A stretch of DNA of 17,002 bases from Accumulibacter sp. (GTDB lineage: Bacteria > Pseudomonadota > Gammaproteobacteria > Burkholderiales > Rhodocyclaceae), in contig JAISQQ010000323.1 of NCBI GenBank assembly GCA_031274075.1, forward strand, positions 1 through 17,002. The letters are read 5' to 3'. How positions within the stretch are numbered: the stretch's first letter is position 1; each line of letters starts with the position of its first letter. Below are positions 1 through 7,218 of the stretch, in pieces. The notes beneath the pieces are model-generated. The model saw only the letters and a list, made by a program, of their open reading frames with translations, had not been told where the DNA came from and did no database searches. Made by a program: the position numbers and the translations under genes.

Positions 1-2597
1 CGGGTACGGTCAATTGGCACTACGACCCGGCGGGCACGAGCAAGGACCACAGCAACAATGCCGAAGTGCTCGACACCATTCCCATCGTGGTCAAGGAAGC
101 CGACGGCGACACGGCGAGCGGCAATCTGGTGATCAACATCACCGACACGGCGCCGCAGGCCCGCCCGGACAGCAATTCCGTAACGGAGGATACGGCGACG
201 ACCGCGAGCGGCAACGTCCTCGGCGGGCTGGGCGCCGCGAGTTCGGATGTAGCCGACACGCCGGGCGCGGACAACCCCACGACGGTCACCGGCGTAAACG
301 CCGGAACGCCAGCTTCGGCGGCGGGCAACGTCGGCAGCGTGGTAACAGGCCAGTACGGCACGTTGGTGCTCAACAGCGACGGCACTTACCCCTACACCCA
401 CAACAACAACGACCCGCTGGTCCAGGCGCTAAACACTGGCGACACGCTCGACGACACCTTCACCTACACGATCACCGACAGCGACGGCGACACCAGCACG
501 ACCACCCTGGTCATCACCATCAACGGTACGGACGAAGGCATTCCCACGCTGACGGTTCCGGACACCAACGCGGCGGCCAGCGGCAACGACAGCGTCCCGG
601 AAAACCAGACGAAGGACGGCAGCTTCACCATCACCGCCCCGGACGGACTCGCCCCGGACGCCGCGCTGACCATTACCGGCAAGGATGGCGACCGGGTCAT
701 CGGCAAGGAAGAACTCGAAAACAGCGGCACGACCCCGATTACCGTCACCACGCCGGAAGGCGTACTCACCATCAACGGCTATGACCCGGCGACGGGCGAA
801 GTCAGTTGGCACTACGACCCGAACGGCACGAGCAAGGACCACAGCAGCAATGCCGAAGTGCTCGACACGATTCCCATCGTGGTCAAGGACGCCGACGGCG
901 ACACGCAAGACGGCAATCTGGTGATCAACATCACCGACACGGCGCCGGAAGCCAAGGACGACGCCAACTCCGTGAAGGAAGACACGACGCTGACGGCGAG
1001 CGGCAACGTCGTCACCGACGAGGGGCCGGGCCAAGACACGAAGGGCGCGGATGATCCCACGACGGTCACTGGCGTAACGGGCCACAACAATGTGGCGGGT
1101 GTCGTCGGCGGCAATGTGGCCGGCCAATACGGCACACTGGTACTCAATCCCGACGGCAGCTACACCTACACCCTCAACAACAGCGACCCGAAGGTGCAGG
1201 CGCTCGGCGAAGGCGACACGCTCGACGACACCTTCACCTACACGATCACCGACAGCGACGGCGACACCAGCGACGCCACCCTGACCATCACCATCAACGG
1301 CACGGACGACGGCGTCGATCTGACCATTCCGAATTCGGATCGCAATAACCCGAATAGCTATGACCGCATAGTCCTGGAAGGAGCGACGCTGGAAGGAGAA
1401 TTTGAGTTCGAGGCCAAGGATGGGCTCAACGAGGCCGCCGCGCTGACCATTACCGACAGGAACGGTGACGAGGTGGTAATCACCAAGGCCCAACTCGAGG
1501 CCGCCAGCAGCGATCACCCGTTTGGGCCTATCCTGACAAAATATGGCGAGATCAGCATCATCGGCTACGACGCCGCCAACAGCACGATCCAATACCGCTA
1601 CACCCCGTTGGACTACAACGATAGCGATGGAGATGGCAATCCGGGTACGTTCAACAATGAGTCGCCATACACTGACCCGGACGGCCTGGGCCGCACGCTC
1701 ATTGATGAAATCGAGATCGTGATCACGGATGCCGACGGCCAATTTGCCTCGGCGACCATGGAAATCGCCGTCGATGACAGCGTGCCGCACGCCAACGATG
1801 ATCTCGCCTATGTAGTCGGCGGCGCAAAGCAGGTGGGGGGCAACGTCATCGATAACGACACCTTCAAGTACCGATCGAGTAGTGATAACGACTACATCAG
1901 CCCCACGCCAGGCGGAGATGCCAAGTCGGTGTTTGGTGTAAGCAGCTCTGCCGGAGGAATGGTGACGGATCTGGAGGACGGCTACTTCGAGATAGAGGGA
2001 GATTCCGGCACCTTGCGGATATACGAGGACGGCCACTATACCTATAAGGTGTTTGATCACATATCCGATACCTCCGGTCTCCCGGACGAGGTATTCACCT
2101 ACTATGTGACAGACTCCGACTCCTCTCTCGATCCAGACTTCGCCAGGCTGGTCATCGCTTTCAATACCGATGGCACGGCCGGCGACGACACCCGTATGTA
2201 CGACGGAACCAGTGGCTTGGATGGAGGCTTGGGCATCGACACCGTGCTGTTGCCCGCCAATGTTTCAGATCTCGATTTTTCGAGTATCGGCAGTGGGAAC
2301 AAGCTGAGCAACATCGAACGCATCGACTTGTTGAACAATGGACAGAAGCAGAGCGTGAGCCTGTCGGCGCAGGACGTGATAGACATCACCGACGGCGACA
2401 ATATCCTGACCATCCTGGGCGGTTCCGGCGATTCCGTGAGCTTGAAGGATGGCGTGGGAGCCGAGTGGACAAAGAGCGGCACAGAAGTCGGCACGGGAAT
2501 CAATACCGGCCATACCTTCGATGTCTATACCAACGCCTACGATGCGACGGTGAAGGTTCTGATCGAGCAGCATATCGCCGATCAGATCGTTCCATGA
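1..2597 (+). CDS. Giant type I-secreted repeat adhesin, C-terminal part (5' truncated by window)
   Basis: The frame is open from base 3, so the start lies upstream of the window. About 864 codons are visible, ending in TGA at 2595-2597. This is the C-terminal part of a large cell-surface adhesin of the kind exported by a type I (LapB/LapC/LapE-like) system. In order it contains: the end of one T1SS-143-type domain; a VCBS domain (about 140-540, with QYGTLVLNSDGTY and DTFTYTITDSDGDT); a complete T1SS-143-like domain (about 540-950, with ENQTKDGSFTITAPDGL and VLDTIPIVVKDADGDT); a second VCBS domain (to about 1317); a divergent T1SS-143-like domain; a divergent cadherin/VCBS-like domain; and a C-terminal region with SVSLSAQDVIDITDGDN, ILTILGGSGDSVSL and a Trp, which resembles the secretion-signal region of such adhesins. 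The protein is acidic, Asp/Thr/Gly-rich and lacks Cys in the visible part. No secretion genes are in the window. The repeat-family assignment is strong; ligand and regulation are unknown. Confidence 0.9.
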   Translation, partial: GTVNWHYDPAGTSKDHSNNAEVLDTIPIVVKEADGDTASGNLVINITDTAPQARPDSNSVTEDTATTASGNVLGGLGAASSDVADTPGADNPTTVTGVNAGTPASAAGNVGSVVTGQYGTLVLNSDGTYPYTHNNNDPLVQALNTGDTLDDTFTYTITDSDGDTSTTTLVITINGTDEGIPTLTVPDTNAAASGNDSVPENQTKDGSFTITAPDGLAPDAALTITGKDGDRVIGKEELENSGTTPITVTTPEGVLTINGYDPATGEVSWHYDPNGTSKDHSSNAEVLDTIPIVVKDADGDTQDGNLVINITDTAPEAKDDANSVKEDTTLTASGNVVTDEGPGQDTKGADDPTTVTGVTGHNNVAGVVGGNVAGQYGTLVLNPDGSYTYTLNNSDPKVQALGEGDTLDDTFTYTITDSDGDTSDATLTITINGTDDGVDLTIPNSDRNNPNSYDRIVLEGATLEGEFEFEAKDGLNEAAALTITDRNGDEVVITKAQLEAASSDHPFGPILTKYGEISIIGYDAANSTIQYRYTPLDYNDSDGDGNPGTFNNESPYTDPDGLGRTLIDEIEIVITDADGQFASATMEIAVDDSVPHANDDLAYVVGGAKQVGGNVIDNDTFKYRSSSDNDYISPTPGGDAKSVFGVSSSAGGMVTDLEDGYFEIEGDSGTLRIYEDGHYTYKVFDHISDTSGLPDEVFTYYVTDSDSSLDPDFARLVIAFNTDGTAGDDTRMYDGTSGLDGGLGIDTVLLPANVSDLDFSSIGSGNKLSNIERIDLLNNGQKQSVSLSAQDVIDITDGDNILTILGGSGDSVSLKDGVGAEWTKSGTEVGTGINTGHTFDVYTNAYDATVKVLIEQHIADQIVP

Positions 2598-2606
2598 GCT
2601 TCGCGA

Positions 2607-2728
2607 CGGGTGACAGGTGGCAGGTAACAGGTGGCAGGTAACAGGTGGCAGGTGGCAGGTGGCAGGTGACAGGAATTTGCGGCGCGAAGCGCCGGTAAAC
2701 CCTGTCACCTGACACCCGATCCCCGACA
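2607..2728. repeat. Heptad-array palindromic element, copy 1
   Basis: The left arm (2611-2673) is a run of period-7 units of the form CAGGTGG/CAGGTAA, about nine in a row. The core at 2674-2698 is a hairpin centred on GGCGCGAAGCGCC and flanked by AATTT and GGTAA. The right arm (2701-2728) has inverted units (CCTGTCA, CCTGACA). The array begins about 10 bp after the adhesin stop codon. The whole element could fold into one long hairpin and might act in RNA 3'-end formation, but there is no U-tract. Confidence 0.8.
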
Positions 2729-2729
2729 G

Positions 2730-2869
2730 TAGGGCGGGAAAGCGAAGCGCCTCCCGCCGGGCGGTCTCTCCGGCGGCGCAGCCGCCGCTATCATTCGACG
2801 GCCGTTGAATCGTGCGGCGCGTTGCGCCGTAAAGGGGACCGGCGGGAGGCGCTGCGCTTTCCCGCCCTA
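2730..2869. repeat. 140-bp palindromic element (family A), full-length copy
   Basis: The two 29-bp ends (2730-2758 and 2841-2869) begin TAGGGCGGGAAAGCG and are inverted copies differing at about one or two positions. The interior contains a GGCGGCGCAGCCGCC hairpin and a conserved segment with GTTGAATCGTGCGGCGCG. Other copies or fragments lie at 6321-6602, 10815-10917 and 16282-16425. It encodes nothing. It behaves like a MITE or large REP-type element. From 2870 to 3008 I see only a short inverted repeat, CAGGGT..ACCCTG (2941-2958). Confidence 0.8.
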
Positions 2870-3008
2870 CGGTGTGCGCCAACGGTTTCGCGCCAACGCC
2901 CAAGCGAACCCGGAAAATCACCACGACGCAAACGACGCCACAGGGTGTGATTACCCTGTTTCTTGCCCCCGGCTCCAGGATACGCCGCGAAGTCCTTTAC
3001 AATGCGAA

Positions 3009-3110
3009 GTTCAGAGGACAGAGGACGGAAGACAGAGGACAGTTCGGCTACCGGGCGCTTCGCGCCCGCAAATATTACTGTCTTCTGTCTTCTGTCCTCT
3101 GAACTCTGAA
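3009..3110. repeat. Heptad-array palindromic element, copy 2
   Basis: The left arm (3009-3043) has period-7 units AGAGGAC/GGAAGAC. The core (about 3049-3076) is CCGGGCGCTTCGCGCCCG followed by CAAATATT. The right arm (3077-3110) is the inverse of the left, made of CTTCTGT/CCTCTGA units and one heptad shorter. The unit differs from copy 1 (AGAGGAC instead of CAGGTGG), but the core is shared. It ends 23 bp before the tldD start codon, so it may lie in the tldD leader. Confidence 0.8.
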
Positions 3111-3133
3111 CCCCCCGTCACTATGGAACGTCC

Positions 3134-4606
3134 ATGACCGAGAAAGACGAGAAAGACCCATCCCTGCTCGCGCAGGCGCAAAGTATCCTGCTCACGCCCT
3201 ACGGCCTCGACCTGGGCAGCCTGGACCGGGTGCTCGGGAGCATCGCGGCGCACGAGGTCGATCATGCCGACCTGTATTTCCAGTACAGCCGTTCCGAGGG
3301 CTGGAGCCTGGAAGAGGGCATCGTCAAGTCGGGCAGCTTTAACATCGACGAAGGGGTCGGCGTGCGCGCGCTGAGCGGCGAGAAAACCGCCTTCGCCTAT
3401 TCCGACGACATCAGCCTGCCGGTGCTGTCCGACGCCGCGGCGACGGTGCGCGCCATCGCCGCGGCGGGACAGCGGCGGCGCGTGCGCCGCGGCGCGTTCA
3501 AGGAGCGGAAGGCGCACGCGCTGTACCTGGCGTACGATCCGCTGGCCTCGCTCGACGCCTCCGCCAAGGTGCGCCTGCTCGAACGCCTCGAAGCCCTGGC
3601 CCGCGCCGAGGACGCGCGCGTGACGCAGGTCATGGCGCAGCTCGCCGGCGAGTACGAGCTGATCCTGGTGGCCGGCAGCGACGGCCGGCTGGCCGCCGAC
3701 GCGCGGCCGCTGGCGCGGGTGTCGCTGACGGTCGTCGTCGAAGGCGCGGACGGCCGGCGCGAACAAGGCTCGTCGGGCGGCGGCGGGCGCAGCGGCTACG
3801 ATTTCTTCAGCGACGAGGTGTTGCGCGAATACGCCCGCGCGGCGGTGCGTCAGGCGCTGACCAACCTCGACGCCCGCCCGGCGCCGGCCGGGCGCATGCC
3901 CGTGGTACTCGGGCCGGGGTGGCCCGGTATCCTGCTGCACGAGGCGGTGGGGCACGGCCTCGAAGGCGATTTCAACCGCAAGGGCAGTTCGACCTTTTCC
4001 GGCCGCGTCGGCCAGCGCGTCGCGGCCCAGGGCGTCACCGTGGTCGACGACGGCACGCTGCCCGGCCGGCGCGGCTCGCTCAACATCGACGACGAGGGCA
4101 ACCCGACGCAACGCAACGTGCTGATCGAGGACGGCGTCCTGCGCGGCTACCTGCAGGACAGCCTGAACGCCCGCCTGATGGGCGTGCCGGTGACCGGCAA
4201 CGCGCGCCGCGAATCGTTCGCGCACCTGCCGCTGCCGCGCATGACCAACACCACGATGGTCAACGGCGACAAGAGCGCCGAGGAAATCATCCGCTCGGTG
4301 AAGAAAGGCGTCTATGCCGTCAACTTCGGGGGCGGACAGGTGGATATTACCAACGGCAAGTTCGTTTTCTCGATGTCCGAGGCCTACATGATCGAGAACG
4401 GCCAAGTCACCCACCCGATCAAGGGCGCGACCCTGATCGGCAACGGCCCGGAAGCGATGAACCAGGTAAAGATGATCGGCAACGACCTCAAGCTCGACCC
4501 CGGCATCGGCGTATGCGGCAAGGACGGCCAAAGCGTCCCCGTAGGCGTCGGCCAGCCCACCCTGCGCATCGACGGCCTGACCATCGGGGGGACAGGGGGC
4601 GGGTGA
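3134..4606 (+). CDS. tldD: Metalloprotease TldD
   Basis: This is the TldD subunit of the TldD/TldE (PmbA) zinc metalloprotease. In enterobacteria the complex degrades unfolded peptides and matures microcin B17 and the CcdA antitoxin. At 490 aa it is full length (E. coli about 481). The N-terminal part matches the family ([20 protein letters not shown], then [16 protein letters not shown] at about residues 75-95). The zinc motif HEAVGH is at residues 269-274, followed by [12 protein letters not shown]. The C-terminal [18 protein letters not shown] holds the conserved Cys (residue 461). The ATG at 3134 gives the N-terminus expected for the family. An upstream ATG at 3123 is out of frame. Its partner PmbA/TldE is not in this window, so it must be encoded elsewhere if the complex forms. 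Heptad repeats sit 23 bp before the start and overlap the stop. Confidence 0.97.
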   Translation: MTEKDEKDPSLLAQAQSILLTPYGLDLGSLDRVLGSIAAHEVDHADLYFQYSRSEGWSLEEGIVKSGSFNIDEGVGVRALSGEKTAFAYSDDISLPVLSDAAATVRAIAAAGQRRRVRRGAFKERKAHALYLAYDPLASLDASAKVRLLERLEALARAEDARVTQVMAQLAGEYELILVAGSDGRLAADARPLARVSLTVVVEGADGRREQGSSGGGGRSGYDFFSDEVLREYARAAVRQALTNLDARPAPAGRMPVVLGPGWPGILLHEAVGHGLEGDFNRKGSSTFSGRVGQRVAAQGVTVVDDGTLPGRRGSLNIDDEGNPTQRNVLIEDGVLRGYLQDSLNARLMGVPVTGNARRESFAHLPLPRMTNTTMVNGDKSAEEIIRSVKKGVYAVNFGGGQVDITNGKFVFSMSEAYMIENGQVTHPIKGATLIGNGPEAMNQVKMIGNDLKLDPGIGVCGKDGQSVPVGVGQPTLRIDGLTIGGTGGG

Positions 4607-5076
4607 CAGGTATCAGAGGTCAGGTATCAGGTGACAGGGGGCAGGTGACAGGTGTCAGGGAACAGGTGTCAGGTGTCAGGTGTCAGGTGTCAGGTGTCAG
4701 GGGGCCGGGGGCAGGTGTCAGGAATTCTTGCGGGGCGAAAGCCCCGCACGCCCGGCAGGGCGGAACCTGGGAGCGCGGGGCTTCCGCCCCGCAACAGCGG
4801 TGGATCAAGGATCAGCAATTCTTGCGGAGCGAAAGCCCCGCACGCCCGGCAGGGCGGAACCTGGGAGGGGGGGGGCCCCCACCCCCCCCAAGGGGGGGGG
4901 TCTGGTTGGGGCGGGGCAAAAAAAGGGGGGCTGGTGCCCCGCGCTCCCAGGGGCGGCGCGAAGCGCCGCAAGTTCCTCCTACCACCTGCCACCTGCCACC
5001 CGACACCTGTCACCCGGCACCTGCCACCTGCCACCTGCCACCCGACACCTGCCACCTGTCACCCGACACTCATCCA
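4604..5076. repeat. Large composite heptad-array and REP cluster between tldD and yeaD
   Basis: The whole 452-bp gap is repetitive. The left arm (4604-4722) is a long run of CAGGTGT/CAGGGGG period-7 units. Two ~50-bp direct repeats (4723-4772 and 4817-4866, one mismatch, 94 bp apart) contain CTTGCGGGGCGAAAGCCCCG. A single REP unit lies at 4766-4797. A degraded REP pair lies at 4864-4950, with G and C homopolymers on its left side. A core GGCGGCGCGAAGCGCCGC lies at about 4951-4968. The right arm (4977-5076) has inverted CCACCTG/ACACCTG units that run into the last codons of the mutarotase gene. No ORF of its own is credible here. Confidence 0.8.
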
Positions 5077-5949
5077 CCTCCGGTAGCTTTGGCCGGGCGG
5101 CAGGGTCACGGCGTGGTCCGCGACGTCGCCGCGCTCGACGCACAGGTAGCCGACGTGATTGCCTTCGCCGAGGTCGGGAATGTCCCGGTCCTTGTTCCAG
5201 GCGTTCCAGACGACGGCGCAGCGGGCGTCGGATTCGATTTCGACGCGCCGGTCGCCGGCGGTGATCGTCTGGCGTCGCGGAACGCCGAGGTAAACGCGGT
5301 CGGTCGCGGCCTCGACGCGCAGTTCGCCGGATTGCCGTTTGCGCGCGAGATCGTCCGTCTTGTCGATGTAGCCGACGCCGTCCAAGCCGGCCACGCGGGC
5401 CGCGGCGACGTCCGGAACGGCGAAATAGGTGTGGAAGGCAAAGGCCAGCGGCGCGGCGTCCGCACCGCGATTGCGCGCCTCGATACTCAACTTCAGCGTC
5501 GCGCCGACTTCGATTTCCAGACGGAAGAGGAAAGCGAACGGCCACAGCGCGTTGCTCGCCGCGTCGCCCGCCAGCTCCAGCGCCAGGCGCGTCGCGCCGT
5601 CCGCCAGACGCCCGGCGGCGGCGACGCTCCATTCCACGGTGCGGGCGAAACCATGCATCGTCTTGCCGTCCGCCCCGAGGCCGAACCACGGCAGGCACAG
5701 CGGAATGCCGCCCCGGATCGGCACGCCTTCGCGCAGCGCGGTTTTCGGCGAGACCCACAACAGTTCGTCCCGCCCCGCCGGCCGGAAAGCCATGACGTGC
5801 GCGCCCTGCAAGGCCACGACGGCGCGCCCGAGCGGATTTTCCACGACCAGCATCGGCAACCCCGCGTCGTCCGGCCGATGCTGCGCCGGATAAAGCTGCC
5901 GCGAATTGACCCGCCGGACGCCGGCGGCGAGAAGTTCTTGTTCAGTCAT
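5059..5949 (-). CDS. yeaD: D-hexose-6-phosphate mutarotase (aldose 1-epimerase family, YeaD-like)
   Basis: This is a predicted cytosolic enzyme that interconverts the alpha and beta anomers of glucose-6-phosphate and related hexose phosphates. At 296 aa it is typical for YeaD. Visible family features are RGGIPLCLPWFG (residues 79-90), HGFAR (99-103), the catalytic-type His in AFHTYF (H173) and the conserved acidic residue in CVERGD (E272). The ATG at 5949 gives a complete N-terminus. The sequence upstream of it is a heptad array without a recognisable Shine-Dalgarno motif. The last three residues (SVG) and the stop are encoded by the edge of the heptad array on the other side. It appears to be transcribed alone, since both flanking gaps are repeats. 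The family call is firm; the exact sugar phosphate is inferred. Confidence 0.93.
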   Translation of the reverse strand: MTEQELLAAGVRRVNSRQLYPAQHRPDDAGLPMLVVENPLGRAVVALQGAHVMAFRPAGRDELLWVSPKTALREGVPIRGGIPLCLPWFGLGADGKTMHGFARTVEWSVAAAGRLADGATRLALELAGDAASNALWPFAFLFRLEIEVGATLKLSIEARNRGADAAPLAFAFHTYFAVPDVAAARVAGLDGVGYIDKTDDLARKRQSGELRVEAATDRVYLGVPRRQTITAGDRRVEIESDARCAVVWNAWNKDRDIPDLGEGNHVGYLCVERGDVADHAVTLPPGQSYRRWMSVG

Positions 5950-6023
5950 GTTCAGGTTTCAGGGGTCAGGGGTCAGGGGTCAGAAGACAGAGGACAGAGG
6001 ACAGAGGACAGTAATTATCCTGG
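5950..6023. repeat. Heptad array upstream of the mutarotase gene
   Basis: CAGGGGT units in period 7 (about 5952-5986) change into AGAGGAC units (about 5988-6012). The array starts within 3 bp of the mutarotase start codon, so the mRNA leader would consist of ACCCCTG heptads. This array has only one arm: no hairpin core and no inverted arm follow. Bases 6024-6114 hold nothing I recognise. Confidence 0.75.
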
Positions 6024-6117
6024 AAATCGCAGATGAGCACTAATTTCTTTGATCGAGGCCGCGTGATGGCAAGCGTTCATTCTATTTCAACCGGACACCT
6101 GTGGAGTGAGGGCGTTA

Positions 6118-6224
6118 TAACCTGTTTGCGGTCTTCTCTGGGAGCGCGGGGCACCAGCCCCACAACAGCAGCGGCAGTGTCATGGCGCTGACCAAAAGCG
6201 GGGCTGGTGCCCCGCGCTCCCCAG
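6118..6224. mobile_element. IS5-like MITE left end joined to a REP inverted pair
   Basis: The sequence at 6118-6138 (TAACCTGTTTGCGGTCTTCTC) matches the terminal inverted repeat of the elements at 10739 and 16201. It is preceded by TTA (6115-6117). It runs directly into a REP inverted pair (6138-6224): GGGAGCGCGGGGC and its inverse on either side of a spacer containing GTCATGGCGCTGACC. No matching right end occurs before the kinase genes. The best partner is the reversed end at 10555. Confidence 0.6.
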
Positions 6225-6270
6225 GGCAATCGCACTATCTCGGTGCGCGCGAAAATGGCGGTGATTACCG

Positions 6271-6320
6271 GGCGCTTCGCGTCCGCAAGAATACTGATAC
6301 CTGGCATCTGATCCCTGACC
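6271..6320. repeat. Partial heptad-array element (core plus one arm)
   Basis: The core CCGGGCGCTTCGCGTCCG (one arm base altered relative to other copies) is followed by CAAGAATACTGATACC and degenerate CCTGATN/CCTGGCA heptads. The left arm is missing. It stops directly against the palindromic element that begins at 6321. Confidence 0.6.
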
Positions 6321-6602
6321 CGTAGGGCGGGAAAGCGAAGCGCCACCCGCCGGTCCGTTTCACGGCGCCACGCGCCGCACGATTCAAGACCGCCGAACAA
6401 TAAAAGCGGCTGCGTCGGAGAGAACGAACTGGGTCCCGGCTTGCGCCGGGACGACGAGCCATGTAGGGCGGATGCAATCCTCCGGTCGTAAACCTCCGGC
6501 GCGAAGCGCCGGTAACTGAACTGTCCTCTGTCCTCTGATGAGCGGCGGCTGCGCCGCCAGAGGGAACGACCGGCGGGAGGCGCTGCGCTTTCCCGCCCTA
6601 CG
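6321..6602. repeat. Palindromic element (family A), reverse orientation, split by a nested insert
   Basis: Bases 6321-6395 correspond to the reverse complement of the right half of the family A element. Bases 6538-6602 correspond to the reverse complement of its left half, ending in CCCGCCCTACGG. Between them (6396-6537) is foreign material: a GTCCCGGCTTGCGCCGGGAC hairpin (6433-6452), a fragment starting TGTAGGGCGGATGC, and a core-plus-heptad fragment (about 6494-6538, GGCGCGAAGCGCCGGTAA then TCCTCTG units). The outer end supplies the stop codon of the kinase-like gene at 6598. Confidence 0.65.
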
Positions 6603-7218
6603 GTTCCTGGAACGGCGCGTGCCGCGCCCCCATGATCGCTTCCTCGTCGATCCAGCCGCGTTCGCCGGGAATTTCGAGCATTCGCCGGATGTTGCGGCGG
6701 CGCATGAACGTTGGTAGCGGACGGCGGTGGATGCGCAGGTCGGCGAAGTCGATCAGGCCGAGTTCGCCGGCGGGGGTCAGGACGACGTTGCCCAGGTGCA
6801 GCGAGCGGAAATAGACGCCGTGCGCGTGCAGGCGGATGACGAAGGCGGTGAACAGGCGCTTGATCCGGCCTTCGCTCTCGGCGTCGAGTCCCTGCCGGAG
6901 CAGGGCGCGCAGGGTGCTCCCGGCGAGCGGCCAATAGAGTACCGCGTCGCGCTTTGCCGACGGCACGCGCAGCGCGGCGATCACGCGCGGGACGGGTATT
7001 CCGCGCGCGGCCAGCGCGGCGGCGTTGTCGACGAAGCGCCGGGCGTACGGATACCACGCCGCCGAAGTGATCAGCCGCTTGCGCCGGAACAGCTTGAGGA
7101 TGCGGCCGTCGGGCAGGCGCAGCACCTTCTCGCCGTACGAGTCGGCTTCGAGCACCTCGGCGCCGGCTTTCAGCGCCAGGAAATCCGGGTGTTCCATGAT
7201 CGCCAGTCCGCGCGTCAT
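6598..7218 (-). CDS. Small LPS-kinase-fold protein (toluene-tolerance/InaA-like), catalytic Asp replaced
   Basis: This 206-aa protein has the WaaP/Kdo-kinase fold. An N-lobe strand ILKLFRRKR contains a candidate Lys. The catalytic-loop region is HAHGVYFRSLHLGNV (residues 131-145), followed by a metal-binding-type LIDFADL (D157). Aligned with WaaP GVNHRDF, the catalytic Asp position is Ser139, so it may be inactive or use another mechanism. I recall a similar FRSLHLGN sequence in related 'toluene tolerance' proteins, so this may be a family trait. The ATG at 7218 overlaps the upstream stop as ATGA; an internal Met8 is an alternative start. The stop TAG lies in the end of a palindromic repeat (6321-6602), so the native C-terminus may have been altered. 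It is probably the last gene of the LPS-kinase operon. Confidence 0.8.
   Translation of the reverse strand: MTRGLAIMEHPDFLALKAGAEVLEADSYGEKVLRLPDGRILKLFRRKRLITSAAWYPYARRFVDNAAALAARGIPVPRVIAALRVPSAKRDAVLYWPLAGSTLRALLRQGLDAESEGRIKRLFTAFVIRLHAHGVYFRSLHLGNVVLTPAGELGLIDFADLRIHRRPLPTFMRRRNIRRMLEIPGERGWIDEEAIMGARHAPFQEP

Noticed and set aside
429..2060. 543-codon open frame on the minus strand across the adhesin
   Set aside because: It is a mirror of the GC-rich repeat codons; the opposite frame has clear VCBS and T1SS-143 domains, while this one has no recognisable domain and is rich in Arg/Val/Gly.
2941..2964. CAGGGT..ACCCTG followed by TTTCTT as a terminator for the adhesin gene
   Set aside because: The stem is only 6 bp, the T-tract is broken and it lies about 350 bp past the stop; too weak to annotate.
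3011..4531. 506-codon minus-strand frame opposite tldD
   Set aside because: tldD is unambiguous on the plus strand; the antisense frame starts inside tldD and ends in a heptad array.
4604..4722. CRISPR-like direct repeats
   Set aside because: The period is 7 bp with no spacers, so this is a tandem heptad array and not a CRISPR.
3919..6036. 705-codon plus-strand frame running through tldD, repeats and the mutarotase gene
   Set aside because: It is out of frame with tldD, crosses low-complexity repeats and is antisense to yeaD; it is an artefact of high GC.
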